From a virus: a DNA stretch of 34,525 bases. Location of the stretch: positions 1 through 34,525 of IMG/VR virus record IMGVR_UViG_3300007539_000006; one strand, written 5' to 3'. Below, in pieces: positions 20,362-30,600 of the stretch; within the stretch, counting starts at the first letter, position 1; the number at the start of each line of letters is the position of its first letter. A program made the position numbers and the translations under genes. The notes beneath the pieces are model-generated. The model was not told the origin of the DNA. It did not search any database and saw only the letters and a list, made by a program, of their open reading frames with translations.

Positions 20362-22717
20362 AAAGCCAAGCCTTGCAAGCCTTGTTGTAGATTATCAGCG
20401 CAAGAAGCTGGACGCGGTTCACGGCACCAAGTATGAGTTTGACGACTTTGAGCTAGGTGTGAACAAAGGCACTCACGGTCAGATGTACGGTGAGGGCATT
20501 TATGCGTCCAACGCCGATGAGGTAGCCGGTAGCTACGCGCCTCGTGACCCAGATCATGAAGATTGGATGATGTCGCAATACTATGCGGCAGATGGCGACG
20601 TATTTTTAATGGATGCCTGGGAGCGTGCATTAATGCACGAAACGCCGTGGTCGATGCGTGAACTAGCAAAGGACCCTGACATCGACGAGCGTACTCGCGA
20701 GGCGTACCTAAAGGTCGCACAGGCGCTCTCTGATAACCCTCCGAGAAGTGGCCACATGCTGCGTCTGCAGATTGATGCCGACGTCGGCGAGTTATTAAAC
20801 TGGGATGCGCCGTTAAGCGAGCAGCCAGAATTCGTGCAGAAGGCGGCAGTAGGTATGGGCCTGCCAAGCAACGCGAAGGGTAAAGACATCTACTACGGTA
20901 TGGTCGATGCAAGTACATCGGCGCAAGAAGCGCCGACCAAAATACGGCAGGCGTTACAAAAGATTGGCGCGAAGGGTATTACCTACAAAGAGCGCAACTC
21001 GGCAGACGCACAGAATTATGTGATCTTTGACCCGAAGATTATCGAAATAGCAGAGCGTTATGCGATGCCGGTTACCTACGTTGGGGCTGGTGGCGTAGCG
21101 GCTGCGTCGGCTCAAGATGCAGAGGCAGGCGTCAAGTTTCCGAGTGGGCCAAGAACAATCGGTTCAGAGTTCGACCCGCGTTTCGATCCGCGCAAAAAAG
21201 AACAAGAGCGTTTGGCGAACACTACTGTAGAAACGCTACAGCGGTCTGATGTAGACAACGTGCCGCAACTGTCTCTATCTGATCTTGAGGGGCAGTCGTT
21301 TGTGACTTCGATGTCGGATCGTACTGGGGCCGGTGACTTTATAACCGGCATTGACGGCGTAACGCTAGACAGGCCTGTCAGCAGGCGTGGCGGGCAGGAT
21401 TTCATGTTTGAAAATCCTTCAGTGTGGGCGTCGGCGCAAGCGCCTGCTGCGGACATACAGCGGAAAGCGGCTGAGATAAGACAAAAAACAAAGCAAGACC
21501 CGGCATACATCCCATGGCGTATGGCACCAACGGGTGGCGACTTTGCGGTAGAGACGGGCGAGGCAATGCTTGCGTATGCGTCTGCGAACATGAGTAAGGC
21601 TCAGAAGCGCGAGCTAGATCGCGCAGTGCGAAAGTTTGCGACTGTCGGATCGATGGTGAAAGGCAAGCGTGTAAACGCAGGCAAAAAGATCAAGGGCTGG
21701 AAGGGTGTAGACGACCCTGCATCGGTTGATGCGTGGCGTAACGCGCCTGATGTCGTTCGCAAAGAACTTATGAACATGATGGACGTACAGTTCCGCAACA
21801 AGGGCGGGCTAAGCAGAGGTCAGGCGCGCTTGGTATTGGCCGACACGAGACAGTTGAACGCGAGGGACGCGGGGATACAAAACGTCGGCGTTATTCGGGA
21901 AGGTGAATTAAAGCAGTCGACTCACCCGTCCTATCCATTTGCAGTGCCCGGTGAGGGGGTTGGTCGTCTAAAAAATGCGGACGACGTTACGATATTCGAC
22001 CTGCTGCCAGACGCCAGATTTGGTGACGCGCAAAAGCTAGTGAAGGACCCAGCAAATCCAACGCAGCAAGAGATACGTGCGTTGCAGATGAAAGCCTACG
22101 CTGGGCAGATAACAGAGCAAACGTTGCGTCGTTTAGAGGCGCGTGGCGTAGATGTCAAAGCGATACCTGGCCTGATACCAGCGGTGTTGGGCACAGGCGC
22201 GGTGATGTCCGGCGAGAGGGCCTATGCAGAAGAAATACCAAACATGCAGGCTGTTGAGCAGCGAGCACAAGCCTTTGCCAATCAGCGGGATACTAAAAAC
22301 AAAGCCTGGTCGAACCTAAAAGATGCCGTGGGCAAGATGACGCAACCATTCCAGCCCTTAGCTGAGTTTGTGGCGCACAGTGCTGCAGGCATGGGGTCAG
22401 GGTTGGTCGGAGCCGTCGGGTACAGCGAAACCGACATGCCAGCGCAGTCGATAGAGCAAAGCCGAGATATGGTGCGCGGCATACCAGAACAAATGGGCTT
22501 CGGTCCTATGGATGAAAACGCCTACCAGATCGCGCTCAACCAAGCCATTGATGGCATCTCTGACACGATTATGAGCGACAACGCGATGCGCGCATTTGTC
22601 GACCCGGTAATGCAGGACGTTGCGCCGCAGTTAATGAACCAATACCAGCAACTTGACCCAAGAACGCAGGGAATGCTCAGCGGACTTGGTGAGTACATAG
22701 GAAACGCAATTAGATGA
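20354..22717 (+). CDS. Large virion protein with N-terminal ADP-ribosyltransferase-like domain
   Basis: The protein has 787 residues, with a GTG start and GGAG seven bases upstream. Residues 20-230 resemble the ART-PolyVal domain: VHGTKYEFDDFELGVNKG (His23), MYGEGIYASNADEVAGSYA, LLNWDAPLSEQPEFVQKA, and KIGAKGITYKERN with NYVIFDPKIIEI near 221. The middle has SLSDLEGQSFVTSMSDRTGA, PWRMAPTGGDFAVETGEAML and KGGLSRGQARLVLADTRQLN, a block I recall from marine phage structural proteins. The C-terminal part is helical with a hydrophobic patch. Its place right after the portal suggests it is packaged and may enter the host with the DNA; catalytic activity is inferred. Confidence 0.75.
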   Translation: MGRKPSLASLVVDYQRKKLDAVHGTKYEFDDFELGVNKGTHGQMYGEGIYASNADEVAGSYAPRDPDHEDWMMSQYYAADGDVFLMDAWERALMHETPWSMRELAKDPDIDERTREAYLKVAQALSDNPPRSGHMLRLQIDADVGELLNWDAPLSEQPEFVQKAAVGMGLPSNAKGKDIYYGMVDASTSAQEAPTKIRQALQKIGAKGITYKERNSADAQNYVIFDPKIIEIAERYAMPVTYVGAGGVAAASAQDAEAGVKFPSGPRTIGSEFDPRFDPRKKEQERLANTTVETLQRSDVDNVPQLSLSDLEGQSFVTSMSDRTGAGDFITGIDGVTLDRPVSRRGGQDFMFENPSVWASAQAPAADIQRKAAEIRQKTKQDPAYIPWRMAPTGGDFAVETGEAMLAYASANMSKAQKRELDRAVRKFATVGSMVKGKRVNAGKKIKGWKGVDDPASVDAWRNAPDVVRKELMNMMDVQFRNKGGLSRGQARLVLADTRQLNARDAGIQNVGVIREGELKQSTHPSYPFAVPGEGVGRLKNADDVTIFDLLPDARFGDAQKLVKDPANPTQQEIRALQMKAYAGQITEQTLRRLEARGVDVKAIPGLIPAVLGTGAVMSGERAYAEEIPNMQAVEQRAQAFANQRDTKNKAWSNLKDAVGKMTQPFQPLAEFVAHSAAGMGSGLVGAVGYSETDMPAQSIEQSRDMVRGIPEQMGFGPMDENAYQIALNQAIDGISDTIMSDNAMRAFVDPVMQDVAPQLMNQYQQLDPRTQGMLSGLGEYIGNAIR

Positions 22718-22980
22718 AACGACGCGATCCTGTCGTTGTAGGCAAAGATGCAGAGCATTTGCTAGAGCACCCTTTGCTGCAAGAAAGTTTTGACGCAATC
22801 GAGCGAGATGTGGTCAACGCCTTAGCTTCTACCCAGTTAGTAACGGGCGAGCATGAGCAGGCTGTTGAACTGGTGCGCACGCTCCAGGCAAATCGCCGAT
22901 TGAAGAAAAAGCTGTGGGAGTTTGTCTCTCACGGAAAAATCGAGGCCAAAGCAAAAGAGCGGAGGACCCTCAAAAAGTAA
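22714..22980 (+). CDS. Small helical protein between virion protein and scaffold
   Basis: The protein has 88 residues, coupled by ATGA overlap. Sequence features are HPLLQESFDAIERDVVNALA, EHEQAVELVRTLQANRRLKK and a basic end. Small proteins of this pattern lie between portal and scaffold genes in podovirus-like genomes; an assembly role is plausible. A perfect palindrome starts immediately after its stop. Confidence 0.7.
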   Translation: MKRRDPVVVGKDAEHLLEHPLLQESFDAIERDVVNALASTQLVTGEHEQAVELVRTLQANRRLKKKLWEFVSHGKIEAKAKERRTLKK

Positions 22981-22995
22981 TTGGTCATTGACCAA
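22981..22995. other. 15-bp perfect palindrome upstream of the scaffold gene
   Basis: TTGGTCA (22981-22987) and TGACCAA (22989-22995) flank one base; as RNA it can form a six-pair stem with an ATT loop. It starts right after a stop codon and ends seven bases before the GGAGG of the scaffold gene. It may be an RNA-processing or translation-tuning hairpin ahead of highly expressed capsid genes, or a protein-binding site. Confidence 0.55.
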
Positions 22996-23014
22996 CAACA
23001 ACTGGAGGAACTAA

Positions 23015-24100
23015 GTGGATACCCCAACATCGGATTCTACTAATTCACTGGACATCGCCACGCAACGCTTAATGGATAGCGCAGTGCTTGGGGATGATGG
23101 AACACTCAACACATCGGATGAAGCTGATCCGGTGCTCGATGACGCCGACGTTCAAGAGATTGAGCAGGACATTGAGGCAGAACTGGTCGATGAACAGACT
23201 GCAGAGGTTGAGGTTGATGACACCGAGGAAGTCGAAGAAACGGCATCCGAAGACGACGAACAACAGGCATCTTATGAGTCGCTCCAAGACTTTGCCGAGG
23301 CGTTAGACGTTCCTATGGAGGAGCTTTTAGCTACCGTAAAGGCGAAAATAAAAGTCGACGGAGTGGAGGACGAGATTACCCTCGACAGTCTGATTCGCGA
23401 TCACCAGAAGAGTAGACATTTTCTCACGAAGGCAAATCAGCTTGCCGAAGAACGCCGACAGTTTGATGCGGAAGTGCAAGAGCGGTTGCAGCAGTTTGAA
23501 ACCTCAAACGCTGAATCGGCCTACATCTTGAACACTTTGACCGCAAACGTTCACAAGAAGATGCGAAGCCCCCAGATGCAAAAGTTGCGTAAAAGCAACG
23601 TTGCGGAATGGAACGCGCAGCGCATTCAGCTTGAGGACAATCTGCAAGGCATTGAAAAGCTGAGAAAGAACGCTGCAACCAAGTATGAAGCCACCAAAGC
23701 AAAGATCGCCCAGGACAAGCAAACCCGGCTTGCTGAGCGGTTAGTGGAGGAAGCTGAACGGTTAGAGCAAACGATACCGAATTGGTCCGAGGCGACTCGG
23801 TCTGAGATCACCAACTTTTTGATGCAGGAGCCTGATTACGGTTTCCAGCCAGAAGTCGTGAACGCCATCAATGACCATCGCTATGTGCGAATGGCATGGG
23901 AGGCGATGCAGTATCGTAAACAGCTAAAGGACGCGGACCAGACAGTGAAAGCTGTTAAGAAAGCACCCAAGGCACTCAAGCCGGGCAAGCGACCCTCTGC
24001 TAATTCCAACCAGCAAAAGCAGGTTCAGCAGTTACGTGGACGACTTCGCAAGTCAGGCAGCATCAAGGACGCAGCAGCACTATTCGAGAAAATACTATGA
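23015..24100 (+). CDS. Capsid scaffolding protein
   Basis: The protein has 361 residues, with a GTG start preceded by GGAGG. The first 90 residues are extremely acidic (EAELVDEQTAEVEVDDTEEV). A short beta-like segment (KIKVDGVEDEITLDSLIRDH) is followed by a long coiled coil (LAEERRQFDAEVQERLQQFE) and a basic C-terminus (KKAPKALKPGKRPSANSN) ending in a short helix. An acidic, coiled-coil, basic-tailed protein immediately before the capsid gene is the usual layout of phage scaffolds, whose C-terminus binds the coat protein. Confidence 0.85.
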   Translation: MDTPTSDSTNSLDIATQRLMDSAVLGDDGTLNTSDEADPVLDDADVQEIEQDIEAELVDEQTAEVEVDDTEEVEETASEDDEQQASYESLQDFAEALDVPMEELLATVKAKIKVDGVEDEITLDSLIRDHQKSRHFLTKANQLAEERRQFDAEVQERLQQFETSNAESAYILNTLTANVHKKMRSPQMQKLRKSNVAEWNAQRIQLEDNLQGIEKLRKNAATKYEATKAKIAQDKQTRLAERLVEEAERLEQTIPNWSEATRSEITNFLMQEPDYGFQPEVVNAINDHRYVRMAWEAMQYRKQLKDADQTVKAVKKAPKALKPGKRPSANSNQQKQVQQLRGRLRKSGSIKDAAALFEKIL

Positions 24101-24112
24101 GGAAATCGAATC

Positions 24113-25177
24113 ATGGCTCAGTCCACCAATACATTAGATCGGTATGATCTAGCAACCAACGGTGACAACGCTCGCGAAGATTTAGCAAATATCATTAGCG
24201 ACATTTCACCAACAGAAACTCCCTTCCAATCTTCTATCGGTAAGGGAACAGCAGAAAACACGTTCACCGAATGGCTCATGGACTCTCTCGCCACAGCGAG
24301 CAGCAGTAATGCGCATATCGACGGTGACGAGTTCTCAGGCGACGCTTTAAGCACGCCTGCCCGACTTGGCAACTACTGCCAGATCAGCCGCAAAGACCTA
24401 GTGGTATCTCGCCGAGCTAACATCGTTAACAAGGCAGGACGTCGCCAAGAGATGGCCTACCAGCTAGCCAAGGCCGGTAAGGAGATCAAGCGGGATGTCG
24501 AGTCGGTGCTTCTGGCAAACCAAGTTGGCGCGTCAGGCTCAAACAGCGCGGCTGGTACCACTGCAGGCTTGCCTGCTTGGATCGGTTTGGCGGTATCTTC
24601 TGAAGTTGATACTGGCAATACCAATCGTGGTTCTGGCGGTGCCGATCCAGCACTGTCGAGCACAAACGACGGCTATCCGAACACAGCAGCAACCGACGGC
24701 ACAGTGCGCGCACTGACCGAAGATGGTTTGTTGAGTGTTATCAAAGCCTGCTACGTAAATGGCTCTAACCCGAACGTCATTATGATGGGACCGACTGTTA
24801 AACAGCAGTTCTCAAAGTATATGTTCAGCAGCAACAGCCGTATCGCGACCCCTTACCAAGACTATGGTAAGAACCAGCGTGACGGTGTTGGTGTGGTAGG
24901 AGCGGTTGACGTATACGTCAGCGACTTCGGTGTACTCGACGTTGTACCTAACAGGCTGCAACGACAGGTATCCAGCGACTACGTAGACGTATTCGTACTC
25001 GATACAGAGTATGCGCAGGTCAAGTATCTGGACGACTACCGTACAGACGTTATCTCAACTGTTGGCGACGCAGAGCGCCGTATGCTCTTGGTTGACTATG
25101 CCCTATGCATAGATAACCCAGGTGCTCACGGCATCTACGCTGACGTTGACGACGACGCAGCAATGACAGCCAGCTAA
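24113..25177 (+). CDS. Major capsid protein, SU10-like (DUF5309)
   Basis: The protein has 354 residues. The opening, STNTLDRYDLATNGDNARED, then LANIISDISPTETPFQSSIG and NTFTEWLMDSLA, is characteristic of SU10-type HK97-fold major capsid proteins. Later blocks include GNYCQISRKDLVVSRRANIV, GPTVKQQFSKYM, VVGAVDVYVSDFGVLDVVPN and LLVDYALCIDNPGAHGIYAD. It forms the icosahedral shell. It sits between the scaffold and a strong terminator. The coding sequence uses frequent C-ending codons (gac, aac, acc), as expected for a highly expressed gene. Confidence 0.92.
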   Translation: MAQSTNTLDRYDLATNGDNAREDLANIISDISPTETPFQSSIGKGTAENTFTEWLMDSLATASSSNAHIDGDEFSGDALSTPARLGNYCQISRKDLVVSRRANIVNKAGRRQEMAYQLAKAGKEIKRDVESVLLANQVGASGSNSAAGTTAGLPAWIGLAVSSEVDTGNTNRGSGGADPALSSTNDGYPNTAATDGTVRALTEDGLLSVIKACYVNGSNPNVIMMGPTVKQQFSKYMFSSNSRIATPYQDYGKNQRDGVGVVGAVDVYVSDFGVLDVVPNRLQRQVSSDYVDVFVLDTEYAQVKYLDDYRTDVISTVGDAERRMLLVDYALCIDNPGAHGIYADVDDDAAMTAS

Positions 25178-25194
25178 ACACTGGCGACCAAACA

Positions 25195-25219
25195 GAGGGG
25201 GCTTCGGCCCCCTTTTTTT
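25195..25219 (+). terminator. Rho-independent terminator after the capsid gene
   Basis: AGGGGGC (25196-25202) pairs with GCCCCCT (25207-25213) around a TTCG tetraloop, followed by six more T. The stable UUCG loop and T tract make a strong terminator. It would leave capsid mRNA more abundant than the downstream tail genes. Confidence 0.92.
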
Positions 25220-25230
25220 ATGGGGTTTTA

Positions 25231-25557
25231 ATGAAAAAGCTACTCGATAAGCAGTTATGGAACGGTAACCGCACGCAGGTTTACTCCGATGGTGACGAAA
25301 TGGTGACCATGGACGTTAAGCCCGCCAAGCAGGTGCAGGCGATTCTGGACGTTAACGCAGAGTTGCGTAATCACGCGGTAGTGAATAAGCAAGCGCGTGG
25401 TCGTTTAGTGGCTCGTATACCCGACACGATGCACCGAGAGTGGAAGAAAGAGTGGCAGACCAAGTACCGACAGGATTGGACCTGGCGCACTTATCTCTCA
25501 ATGAAACTCAACAGCCGCGAAAACAGCTATCTGAAGCTGATTAACGGAAAAATCTGA
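25231..25557 (+). CDS. Small head/tail-region protein, unknown
   Basis: The protein has 108 residues and is basic, starting just after the capsid terminator. Features include KQLWNGNRTQVYSDGDEMVT at the N-terminus, a helical middle, and MHREWKKEWQTKYRQDWTWR near the C-terminus, with several tryptophans. Its stop overlaps the adaptor start (TGATG), so the two are translated together. The function is unknown; head completion or decoration is a guess from position. Confidence 0.7.
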   Translation: MKKLLDKQLWNGNRTQVYSDGDEMVTMDVKPAKQVQAILDVNAELRNHAVVNKQARGRLVARIPDTMHREWKKEWQTKYRQDWTWRTYLSMKLNSRENSYLKLINGKI

Positions 25558-26180
25558 TGACGACATACGCCACGCTGAAAAGCGACATCACCGAGTACAT
25601 GGCTCGCAGCGACATCACCGACGCGCTCAAGGCGACGTTTGTGCGTATTGCAGAGTCTGAGATTCGCAGAAGCGTGCGTATTGGTGCGATGGAAGTAACC
25701 GACACATCGTTTGCAGTGAGCAGCCAATCGACTGCACTGCCTACAGGGTTTATCGCCATGCGCAGCCTGTCAAACAACGAACAAAACAAGCGGGAGATGG
25801 ACTATCTGCCGCCTGCACGATTGCGCAGCAGCCGGGTAATGGACATCGGTGCGCAGACGCCAACGGCGTACAGCATTGAGGGCACTAACCTCATTGTTGC
25901 GCCGACGCCAAGTGCGGGGACAACCCTTACGATGGTGTATTACAAGGCGTTTGATGCGCTCTCAGCAGACACAGACACTAACGTGCTGTTGTCGACCTAT
26001 TACGACGTCTACCTCTATGGTGCGCTGCGTGCGGCGTCTGAGTGGGCGTTAGAGCCTGAGAACGAGCAGCGTTATGCAGCGAAGTTTACGCAGGTGATTG
26101 AGCAAACGAATCAAGAGGAACGCTGGTCAAGAGTCAGCGGGTCTGCACTGTTTAGAACAGGTGGCATGGGTACACCATGA
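25557..26180 (+). CDS. Head-tail adaptor protein, SU10-adaptor type
   Basis: The protein has 207 residues. TLKSDITEYMARSDITDALK, FVRIAESEIRRSVRIGAMEV, LPTGFIAMRSLSNNE and YDVYLYGALRAASEWALEPE follow the pattern of phage adaptors, which form a ring under the portal. The same phage group uses SU10-like capsid proteins, so the call agrees with its neighbours. Its stop overlaps the next start (ATGA). Confidence 0.85.
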   Translation: MTTYATLKSDITEYMARSDITDALKATFVRIAESEIRRSVRIGAMEVTDTSFAVSSQSTALPTGFIAMRSLSNNEQNKREMDYLPPARLRSSRVMDIGAQTPTAYSIEGTNLIVAPTPSAGTTLTMVYYKAFDALSADTDTNVLLSTYYDVYLYGALRAASEWALEPENEQRYAAKFTQVIEQTNQEERWSRVSGSALFRTGGMGTP

Positions 26181-27637
26181 CCAAGATGATCTTTGGCGAA
26201 TGGTTGCCCGACCAACCGGCACTGGATAACCCAGGGGCGACGATTGCAAAGAATGTGCTGCCGTATGTGCGAACGTATGGGTCATTCAAAAGCCTGCGCT
26301 CTTTTTCAGCCGCGTTGAATGCGGCGTGTGTGGGTTCTGTCACGGTTAAAGACAGTGCTGGGATCATCCACGTACACGCAGGCAGCGAGACTAAGATCGA
26401 GGAACTGTCAGCCACTAAAACGTGGGGCGACATAAGCAAGAGCGGCGGTTATGTGGGTGCCGCGTCATGGCGCTGGGGTCGCTTTGGTGATCGCTTGATT
26501 GCTGTATCGCCGGGTATTGCGCCGCAGTATTACGATCTGACGTCATCAAGCACGTATTTAGATTTACCCGGCTCACCACCAAAAGCAGAGTGTATTGCAA
26601 CAATCAGAAACTTTTTGGTGCTCGGAAATCTGAATGACGGCACTGCCCGACCTAACCGATTGAACTGGTCCGGCTACAACAACACTGAACTGTGGACGGC
26701 AAGCATTGCAACGCAGTCAGATACAAGAGACTTAGAGGGCGATGGCGGCGACATACAAGCCATCGTGCCAGGACAGTACGGCGTTGTGTTCCAAGAAAAC
26801 TCTATTTGGACCATGACGTACTCAGGGCCACCGACGATTTTTAAGTTAAACGAGGTCGAGGAAGGCCGAGGCACACCGGCGCCCGATAGCGTGTGTTGGT
26901 CTGGCTCAACAATCTATTACTTAGGGCAGGACGGATTCTATGCGTTTACCGGCCAAGGCTCGCGACCCATTGGCGCTGAGAAAATAGACCGCTGGTTTTT
27001 TGAGACTGCTGATGAGAACTCTGTGCGTTTTGTGCGGGGTGTTGTGGATCGCCGTAACCGCATGGTCATTTGGTCATTTAGAAGCAGCAGCACGCTGAAC
27101 TACAACGATTACTTACTGATCTACAACTGGGCGGCAGATAAGTGGTCGTATTGCCAAGTCGATACTGAAGTTATCAGCGAATACCTAACAACCGATTTCA
27201 CGCTCGACCAACTAGACACGCCACTGCCCAACGGCATCGACACCGACTCGATCCCAGTGGACTCCGAGGCATTCAGAGGTGGCCGAGTATCTATGGCTGC
27301 GTTTGGCACAGATCATAAGATGGGCACGTTTAACGGAGCCTCACTCAACGCCGAGCTAGAAACAAAAGAGATCGCAGACCCAAGCGGCAACACGCTGGTT
27401 TTAACAGGCGTTAGGCCACTGGTCGACGGATCAGGCGCGACAGTCACCGTACAGAGCGGGACGCGCACAAACCAAAACGAAAACTACAGTTATGGCCTAG
27501 CACAAGCGCAAAACACGCTGGGCAAGATGAGTTTTAGGAAGAAAGCGCGGTATCACCGCATACGAGTCAATACGACGGGCGAGTTCAGCGACGCATTTGG
27601 TGTCGATATAGACGTCACGTTAGGTGGAAAGAGGTAG
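26177..27637 (+). CDS. Tail nozzle / DNA-stabilisation-like protein
   Basis: The protein has 486 residues and is almost all beta, with repeated Trp/Gly-bearing strands (MIFGEWLPDQPALDNPGATI, ASWRWGRFGDRLIAVSPGIA, LVLGNLNDGTARPNRLNWSG, GVVFQENSIWTMTYSG), which suggests a propeller. Similar proteins in P22-like and other short-tailed phages form the nozzle below the adaptor (gp10 type). The order portal, capsid, adaptor, nozzle supports this. The family is assigned from pattern and position only. Confidence 0.7.
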   Translation: MTKMIFGEWLPDQPALDNPGATIAKNVLPYVRTYGSFKSLRSFSAALNAACVGSVTVKDSAGIIHVHAGSETKIEELSATKTWGDISKSGGYVGAASWRWGRFGDRLIAVSPGIAPQYYDLTSSSTYLDLPGSPPKAECIATIRNFLVLGNLNDGTARPNRLNWSGYNNTELWTASIATQSDTRDLEGDGGDIQAIVPGQYGVVFQENSIWTMTYSGPPTIFKLNEVEEGRGTPAPDSVCWSGSTIYYLGQDGFYAFTGQGSRPIGAEKIDRWFFETADENSVRFVRGVVDRRNRMVIWSFRSSSTLNYNDYLLIYNWAADKWSYCQVDTEVISEYLTTDFTLDQLDTPLPNGIDTDSIPVDSEAFRGGRVSMAAFGTDHKMGTFNGASLNAELETKEIADPSGNTLVLTGVRPLVDGSGATVTVQSGTRTNQNENYSYGLAQAQNTLGKMSFRKKARYHRIRVNTTGEFSDAFGVDIDVTLGGKR

Positions 27638-27639
27638 TT

Positions 27640-30600
27640 ATGCCAGGTAGCGGCGACGAAACCGAAAACGAAGACGAAAACGATAATCCGTATGACGAGA
27701 TGAGCTATGAGGAACTGCTCGAGTATTTTGGGCAGAACCCCGGTCAACTAGATGAAGCGGACGTCGACCCAGCTACAAAGGCTCAGATCGAGGATTACCT
27801 AGCGTCGAATCCAATTGAAACGCTCGTTATCCCCGGTAGCGACCCAAATGTGGTGCCCGTCGTGGGCGATCAGGGAGAGGTTCAAGGCCCACCAGTGCCC
27901 GACGATTACGTGCCGCCCGGTGCCGGGACAGCGCCAGACCTGACAGGCGGTACAGGCGGTACTGTCCCTGTAAGCGGACCGACAGTTGACCCAACCATCA
28001 ACCCGAACGTGGGCGGGCCAACCGTCCCGACAGGCGGCGGCAGCACTGGCCCCATCGACCCCGGTGTCATTCCGGGCGCAGGCACGGTCTATACAGGTAG
28101 CATTGGAGCGGGCCAAGGCACGTTTATTCCAATCAGTGCGATCCTTGGCGAATTAAGTCAGTTGCGTATTGAGGACATTGAAGCCTACAACCGCATCATG
28201 GGTAACGTGACGGCGGCAGGGACAGTTGAGGTTACGCCAGAAATCACAGCCGCAATTGAGGCGATGCAAGCCCTTGCCGATGCGCCTGGCGAGGATATGG
28301 CAGAAAAGCCCGACGCGCCTGAAGCAACTCCCGACAGCGACCTAGCGCCACTAACGGACCCAACCGAAACCACTGATGATCTTACGAATGTCGACCCAGA
28401 CGATTGGGAGTTAGACATTGACTTGGATTTGTTTGATGACACAGACGACATAGCAGATACCGACGACACGGCTGACGACAGCGACGAAGGAACGGACGCC
28501 AACGTTGCAGACAACACGACGGTAATCGTTGACGACGCGACTGTGCCAGACGATCCCACTGATGACGTTGTAGTTGACACAACGACTGATACAAGTACGG
28601 ACACAACAACAGACACGACTACCGACACAACTGCGGCTGACAATTACGCAGACATTGCGACAGCCATAGAAAATGGCACCACGACCATTGAGGACCTCGT
28701 GAATGCGGGCATCATCAAAATAAACGATGACGTCACGACGTCGGTTGATGCTCTGCAAACAGCCATCGAAAGCGGCAACACAGACCTGAGCGAGCTTATA
28801 AATAATGGCTTTTTAGAGGTTACTGCGACGCAGGATTTAGTTTCGTCGGAGGCAGCGGACACGCGGGAAGTCGTTGAATCTGAGTCTGACGAGACTCAAG
28901 AACTAATCACGACGACCTCTGAGGGTCTTGCAGACGACATCGAGACAATGCAAGACGCGCTTGACGAAGGCTTAGTCGATTTGGATGACCTGATCGACAA
29001 CGGATTCATCGACCTAGACGAAAGCCTTGGCGAAAGTTTTGAGGACATCGCCGAAGACATCGCGGAAGGAAACACAACCCTTGCGGAATTAGTTGCAGAC
29101 GGCTTTGCAGACGTCAATACAGACATTGCTGACAGTCTTGAGACTGTTATCGGTGACTTGGACACAGCAACGTCCGACATCACCGACGCAGCTACAGACG
29201 TCACTGACGCAGCGACAACAATCACTGAGACTGCGGAGGGCATTGAGGGCACCTTAGAAACTGCAATCGATGACATGCAGGACGCGATAGACGCTGGGCA
29301 GGTCGACATTGAGACACTGATTGACGATGGCATTTTAGAGATTGCCGAGGATGCAGACGAGGCGATTGAGGACATTACAACGCTCATTGATACGGGCCAG
29401 GCTGATATTCAAGACCTACTTGACGAAGGTATCTTGGCAATTGATGAGAGCGTGGTTGAGGCGATTGGCGGCCTAGAGGGTGACCTTGACGATATCAGCG
29501 AATCAATCACTGACACGGCAGAAACAACGCAAGAAACCGTAGAAGGTGCTGCCGAAGACACCCAAGAGTTAGTAACTGAAACGTCAGAGGCAACGCAAGA
29601 GGCAATAGATGAGCTTGCGGAGGCATTAGGCGTGTCATCGGAAGATATTACGAAGGCGATCACCGATGGCGATGAGTCGATTGTTAACTCACTGACTGAG
29701 ATCGGCGAATACCTAGATGGCTTGCCAGAGCCTATTGCAGAGGCGTTAAAGCCGTTTTTTGAGGACATCACAAAAGGCATTACAACGCTTACTGACGGCC
29801 AGAAAAAAAGCCTAAAAGACATTCTGGAAGTGTTAGGCGAAATGAATGTGCCCGTTGTATCTGCTATTGCTGATTCAACAGCCGACACAATAGCGGCAGT
29901 GACGTCAATTACCGATACGATCACAGATATCGCGACGTCGGTGTACAACAGATTCTTTGCACCGGGTGAGCCGGGCGAGCCGATGACCGGCGACGAGTAC
30001 GCAGCAGATTTGGCTGCCGCTGGTGGTGTAGACCGTACTGGGGGAGGAACAGGCGCAGGAACGGGCGCAGGAACAGGTGCAGGAGCGGGGGCAGGTACCG
30101 GATCAGGCACAGGTGAAGGCAGTGGCGTCGGTGGCGGCGGTACGGGTGGCGGCTTGAGGGACCCTGTAGCGATTACCGATTACGTGTCGATCGACGACGA
30201 TACGGGCACTGGTTCTGGTAGCGCAAACATAGGAACACAGCCTGGCGAAGGCGGCACAACGCAGCCCAACACATTCACCCGCCCTGTGCCGATTGCAAAC
30301 CAGCAATTGTATGGCGGTTACATGGGGCAGGCTCAGCGTCTGAGCGGCACGTTAGACACGTATCCGCAGCTACAGCGGCAGGCCAGTGAACAATACGGCG
30401 CGCAGGTAGCGTCGCAGTTCCCAACGTTAAACCCGCAGCAGCAATCGATGTTTGCGCAGTACGTGACCGGCAAGGTGCAAGCAAAAGCGGGGATCGGACA
30501 GGACCCAGGCTTTTTGCCTTACGACATCTATAACCAAGTCGCGCCGCGTTTAGCAGAAGTGCTGGGCGATGTCGGGTACTACCAGTACAGCAGCGGCAGA

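Noticed and set aside
20178-20918. 246-codon minus-strand frame opposite portal and virion protein genes
   Set aside because: It is antisense to two strongly supported genes and its product is a Arg/His/Ser/Pro-rich shadow with no recognisable domain.
28185-28643. 152-codon minus-strand Ser/Val-rich frame
   Set aside because: It is the antisense of the acidic Asp/Thr repeat coding sequence; long frames arise there because of biased codons (gac/aca give gtc/tgt).
29409-30110. 233-codon minus-strand frame
   Set aside because: Same cause: complement of repetitive Glu/Asp/Thr/Gly codons; it lacks plausible start signals and neighbours in that orientation.
30046-30129. CRISPR-like array
   Set aside because: The 12-bp repeats have no spacers and encode a Gly-rich linker in frame.
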